From contig NW_020194685.1 in assembly GCF_002865645.1 (NCBI RefSeq), positions 3,149,499 through 3,213,498 on the forward strand: DNA of 64,000 nt. Reading direction: 5' to 3'. Below are positions 60,706 to 64,000 of this stretch, piece by piece. Numbering within the stretch: position 1 is the first letter of the stretch; each line of letters starts with the position of its first letter. The notes under the pieces were generated by a model. It ran no database searches and was not told the origin of the DNA. It saw only the letters and a program-made list of their open reading frames with translations. The translations under genes and the position numbers were made by a program. Origin of the DNA: Hyaloscypha bicolor E. Its lineage: Eukaryota; Ascomycota; Leotiomycetes; Helotiales; Hyaloscyphaceae.

Positions 60706-62540
60706 ATGTCTTCAGAGACGGAGCCCATGGGCCTTTGGCCGACTCAGATTTCAAATCAGCAGCTGCTCGGATGGACGAACCTCGCAGCTCTTCTCGGGCT
60801 CTACTACGTCTGTAAAATCATCTATCGTCTGTATCTGAGTCCTCTGTCTCATATTCCAGGCCGCAAACTTGCCGGTATGTCTTATACTTTTGATTCTTCC
60901 CCCCAATCAAAGTTGCCACCCTCCCCGGTCTGCATCCCCCCCTGACCCCGGACAATCTCTGATTCCTTCCTCACAGCTGCATCACATGTCTACGCTTTCT
61001 ACCACAACGTCGTCTGCCGTGGACAATACATCTGGGAAATCGAGAAAATGCACGCCCAATACGGTATTTTCCTTCTCTCCTTCCTCCCTCCCCCGTTTCC
61101 CCTAACGTCAATGGCTAGGTCCTATAGTTCGAATCGGCCCAGACGAAGTCCACATCAACGACTCCAACTTCATTGACACCATCTTCGCTGGTCCCGGCCA
61201 CCGCCGCGAAAAAGCGCAACTCACCATAAATGGGCTCGGTTCCTCGCCCACCGCCATCGCAACCCGCTCCCACGACCTGCACAAGTCTCGCCGCGCAGCA
61301 CTCAACCCCTTCTTCTCAACCAAGAACATCCGACGCCTAGAGCCCATGGTCCACGAAGTGCTCTCGCAAATATTGCAGCGCTTAGAAACGGCGAAGAAGG
61401 AGAAGAGGTCGGTGAATATGAGTTTGTTGTACAGAGCAGCGACGCATGACTTGATTGCGGATTATGCCTTTGGACAAGGCAGTATTTCCTTCAGTAGAGA
61501 GGATCTGAATCAGCCTTATTTCCAAGCGTATCACGAGATGGTGCTCACTTGGCATTTTGGGTGTTATTTTCCCTGGTTTACGCATATCATGCGGAGGCTG
61601 CCGATGACGATTCTTACGACGATGGTGCCGAGCGTGAAGCAATTTATCTCAATGATTCAAGTAGGTATCTCTCATCTGCCTCCTCCTCCTATGCCCTTTC
61701 GTTTTAATTTAAGAAGGACGGGGTTGATAATTAATGCAGGCAGCTATGGTGAAAATCGATAAAATCAAAGCAGCAGCTTCGACCGAAGAGCCAGAGAGAC
61801 CAACAATCTTCCACGGACTGCTTTCCTCCTCCCTTCCCGACTCGGAAAAGGACTCCACGCGCCTAGCGGAAGAAGCGAACGTCCTTTTGTCTGCAGGCAC
61901 AGATTCTTCCGCCAACACATTATCGGCAATCACCTTCCACCTCCTATCAAACCCGCCAATCTTGAAAAAGCTGAGAGAGGAATTGGAGAAAGCAATTCCG
62001 GATAAAGATGAACGCCAGTTCCCGAGCTTCAACCAGGTCGAGCAACTCCCTTACCTCTCCGCCGTGATTCAAGAAGGGCTGCGCTTGCACCCAGCCGTGA
62101 TAAGCCGCCAGCAGCGCGTTGCTCCCTCTGAGGACTTGGTCTATGTCAACCCTAGTACCGGTACAAACTACAGACTGCCCAGAGGGACGGTGATGGCCAT
62201 GAACCCCCTTCTGCTCGCGCGCATCCCTGCTCTCTATCCGAACCCAGGCGAGTTCAGACCAGAGAGGTTTCTGGAGGATAAGAGGTTGCGGGGGTATGGG
62301 CTTACGTTTAGCAGGGGCAGCAGGATGTGTCTTGGGATGCAGTTGGCGTATCAGGAGATGTATGTCATTCTTGCGGGGCTGTTTGGGAGGTTTGATTGTG
62401 CGGGGGAGAAGGGAGAGGGAGGGGAATGGTTGGAGTTGTATGAGACGGATAGAGGGGATGTGGAGATGGTGAGGGATTTGGTGACAGAGGGACTTAGGGA
62501 TGGGAGTGTGGGGGTTAGGGTGTTGGTTAAAGGGCTCTGA
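60706..62540 (+). CDS. Cytochrome P450 monooxygenase (trichodiene-oxygenase-like type)
   Basis: Exons 60706-60874, 60977-61063, 61119-61660, 61740-62540; 1599 nt, 532 aa. Introns 102, 55, 79 nt and about 102 nt keep phase and rejoin RKLAASHVYAFYH and QYGPIVRIGPDEVHI. An N-terminal membrane anchor (LAALLGLYYVCKIIYRLYL) is followed by HIPGRKLA. The motifs are canonical: I-helix LLSAGTDSSANT, ExxR as EGLR, FRPERFL, and heme loop FSRGSRMCLG with the Cys ligand. The overall pattern is that of the fungal family of TRI4-like and other secondary-metabolism P450s; the substrate cannot be told. It shares a promoter block with the P450 at 53541. The two P450s differ strongly, so they are not a recent duplication. 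Confidence 0.9.
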
Positions 62541-63570
62541 ATCTGTAAGAAGATGTTTGTTTAAAAGACGTTATGAGCAGCTACTCGGTGGAGACATATC
62601 TAATTCGATTTCGGGCATAACATTAGATCAAAATTGGCTTGTCGGTAGTTTGTTTGACCCGTAAGAGCTTTATATGGAGTTGTATTAGTATGTTACTCTA
62701 ATGGGTCTCATTCTGTGGCTCCCGTGTGCTCCCGTGCCTGTTCTATGTTATAGTTTGGTTGAATAGAAAATCAGTGTGCCCCTGCTAACCCCTGTATACC
62801 CCCTTGTTCTGCTCGCGTAGCATTCCCAAAACAGGGGTGTCCGCCCAAAGTAGTAATTTTCGATCTCAACCCTCTTTAGGATACATGTAAGCACCCCAGG
62901 GCAGCCCTGGAAGGGTGCTTATGCAATTGAGATTTTCATTCCCTTCTAAGCCACTTCCCCCGCGCTTAGAAAGCTGATTTTTGTAATGTTATTGTAAAGT
63001 AAGGTTTTGTTTTTCGGCTATTCTTTAGCCCCACGCACGCGCACATAAGGCGGGCAAGAAGCAGGTCCCTCCCTTCCCTTGCTCTTGTAATCGCTTAAGA
63101 AATATATCCTCAAAGCACACACGTCCTGGCCTGCTCGGGCACGTGAGTGCACTCCAATTATAAATGCGCTTTGCACGTGACTGGGTGCCCCTAACCTATT
63201 AAGGTCCCAGTATTAGTAGAGATAAGCTTTAGAACTCCCAGAAATTAGTATAATGGCTAGTTCCAACATTTGCTTTTGGAGCGAGCATAACCTTTTCGGC
63301 GTTTGTTTCTAAGTATAGTGCCAATCTTCCTCCTCTTTGGGGAGAAATCCCCCAACCAAACATGCTTGGTAAAGTCATTGGGTCGCATCTAGTGAAGCCT
63401 TGTCCAGAGCGAGTGCTGCGGTAACACAATCCACGTGATGCTCTTTTTCTCTCGGAGATGTCAGGCTCCAGCCTCGATGTGAAAGGTAAATCTCCATCAC
63501 CTTGGACTGAAACGCACATACTCCCGAATCTTTTTGAAGACTCCTATTTTTTTGCTCCCTTAGGCCCAAG
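62541..63570. other. Intergenic region, no gene seen
   Basis: One kilobase with a short palindrome (CCAGGGCAGCCCTGG) at 62898-62912 and no coding sequence that I can support. It contains the promoter of the following STAND gene. Confidence 0.6.
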
Positions 63571-64000
63571 ATGGGCGATCTACTAAGCGTCAGGGCCAGC
63601 ATCGTTGCTCTGGCCCATATGAGCGAGGCTGTGATTTCATACCTTCGCGAGGTTAAAGATGTCCGCAAAGAATGCAAAAAGCTTCTTCTTGATCTCCACT
63701 ACATTCGCGGGTTGTTGGATATCCTCCAGGAGACCGTTCAGGATGTCACAAATGGCGGGGAGTGGGGACCAACGATGAAGGTGCTTGCGGGTAACGGCAG
63801 CCCACTCGACTCTTTGGAAAGGATTCTGGGACCTTTTGAAAAAGAGCTGGAGAATCAATCGTCCGCAGAGGGCTTGAAAAGGTTGGCGAAGTCGTTACTC
63901 TGGCCGCTGACAAAGGAGAAAACGGAAGGAATCCTTCAAGCCGTGGAGAAGCAGAAATCTTTACTTCTGATAGCACTGGAGAATGACCACTTACTTCTTT
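63571..64000 (+). CDS. N-terminus of a STAND/NLR protein (Helo-like fungal N-terminal domain), runs off the window
   Basis: An ATG at 63571 (MGDLLSVRASIVALAHMSEA) opens a frame that stays open to the last base, 143 codons. The pattern VISYLREVKDVRKECKKLL, then GGEWGPTMKVL, LDSLERILGPFEKELEN, LWPLTKEKTEGILQAVEKQK and LLLIALENDHLLL is that of the fungal STAND N-terminal (Helo_like_N) domain, which normally precedes a NACHT and ankyrin, WD or TPR repeats. It would be a candidate cell-death effector domain. The rest of the gene lies beyond 64000. It is the second NLR-type gene of the window. Confidence 0.85.
   Translation, partial: MGDLLSVRASIVALAHMSEAVISYLREVKDVRKECKKLLLDLHYIRGLLDILQETVQDVTNGGEWGPTMKVLAGNGSPLDSLERILGPFEKELENQSSAEGLKRLAKSLLWPLTKEKTEGILQAVEKQKSLLLIALENDHLLL

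Overview
The window is nuclear DNA from a filamentous ascomycete (Pezizomycotina; perhaps Leotiomycetes, but the class is a guess). Support: genes with short introns (45-113 nt, mostly GTRNGT...YAG), fungal NLR/STAND, HET and P450 families, and long AT-rich tracts that look destroyed by repeat-induced point mutation (RIP): CpA/TpG are scarce, TpA dominates, and almost no open frame of 60 codons survives in about 1-21.8, 23.1-28.8 and 34.6-44.5 kb.

Layout. 1-28.8 kb is a nest of dead transposons. An LTR element of a Copia-like family on the minus strand (element A, about 263-5140 plus 18769-19569) is split by a 13.6-kb insertion flanked by a 5-bp duplication and carrying a degenerate Ty3/Gypsy gag-pol on the plus strand. 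At 21.2-23.7 kb sits a short, much less mutated LTR element with 213/214-bp LTRs, a target-site duplication and an internal region made only of repeats. 29-34.5 kb is a gene island with one eight-exon NLR-like gene: serine esterase/lipase-like (SesB type) domain, NACHT, TPR and a C-terminal membrane segment. 34.6-44.4 kb is a second AT island, with another copy of the Copia-like element on the plus strand (element B, from 36077). 44.5-64 kb is gene-bearing: a MITE, a HET-domain pseudogene, a five-exon conserved gene of unknown function (1191 aa), a mildly mutated LTR copy carrying an hAT-type MITE, a frameshifted HET C-terminus, a second MITE, a 186-bp-arm hairpin, a P450, a thioredoxin-transglutaminase fusion, a second P450, and the start of a second STAND gene (Helo-like N-terminal domain) that runs off the window.

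How the parts relate. The two P450s share a promoter block (CAGTCAG...GCATATAC...GACGACCAATA followed by TATA), which suggests co-regulation, possibly as part of a small metabolic cluster. Two NLR-type genes and two HET remnants lie beside TE islands, the usual setting for fast-evolving incompatibility/immune-receptor genes. The TE copies date one another: empty sites for the hAT MITE and for the 13.6-kb insertion can both be read inside this window.

All splice models were built by hand; the five multi-exon models sum to multiples of three and preserve domain motifs across junctions. Coordinates inside the AT islands are approximate unless a duplication fixes them.
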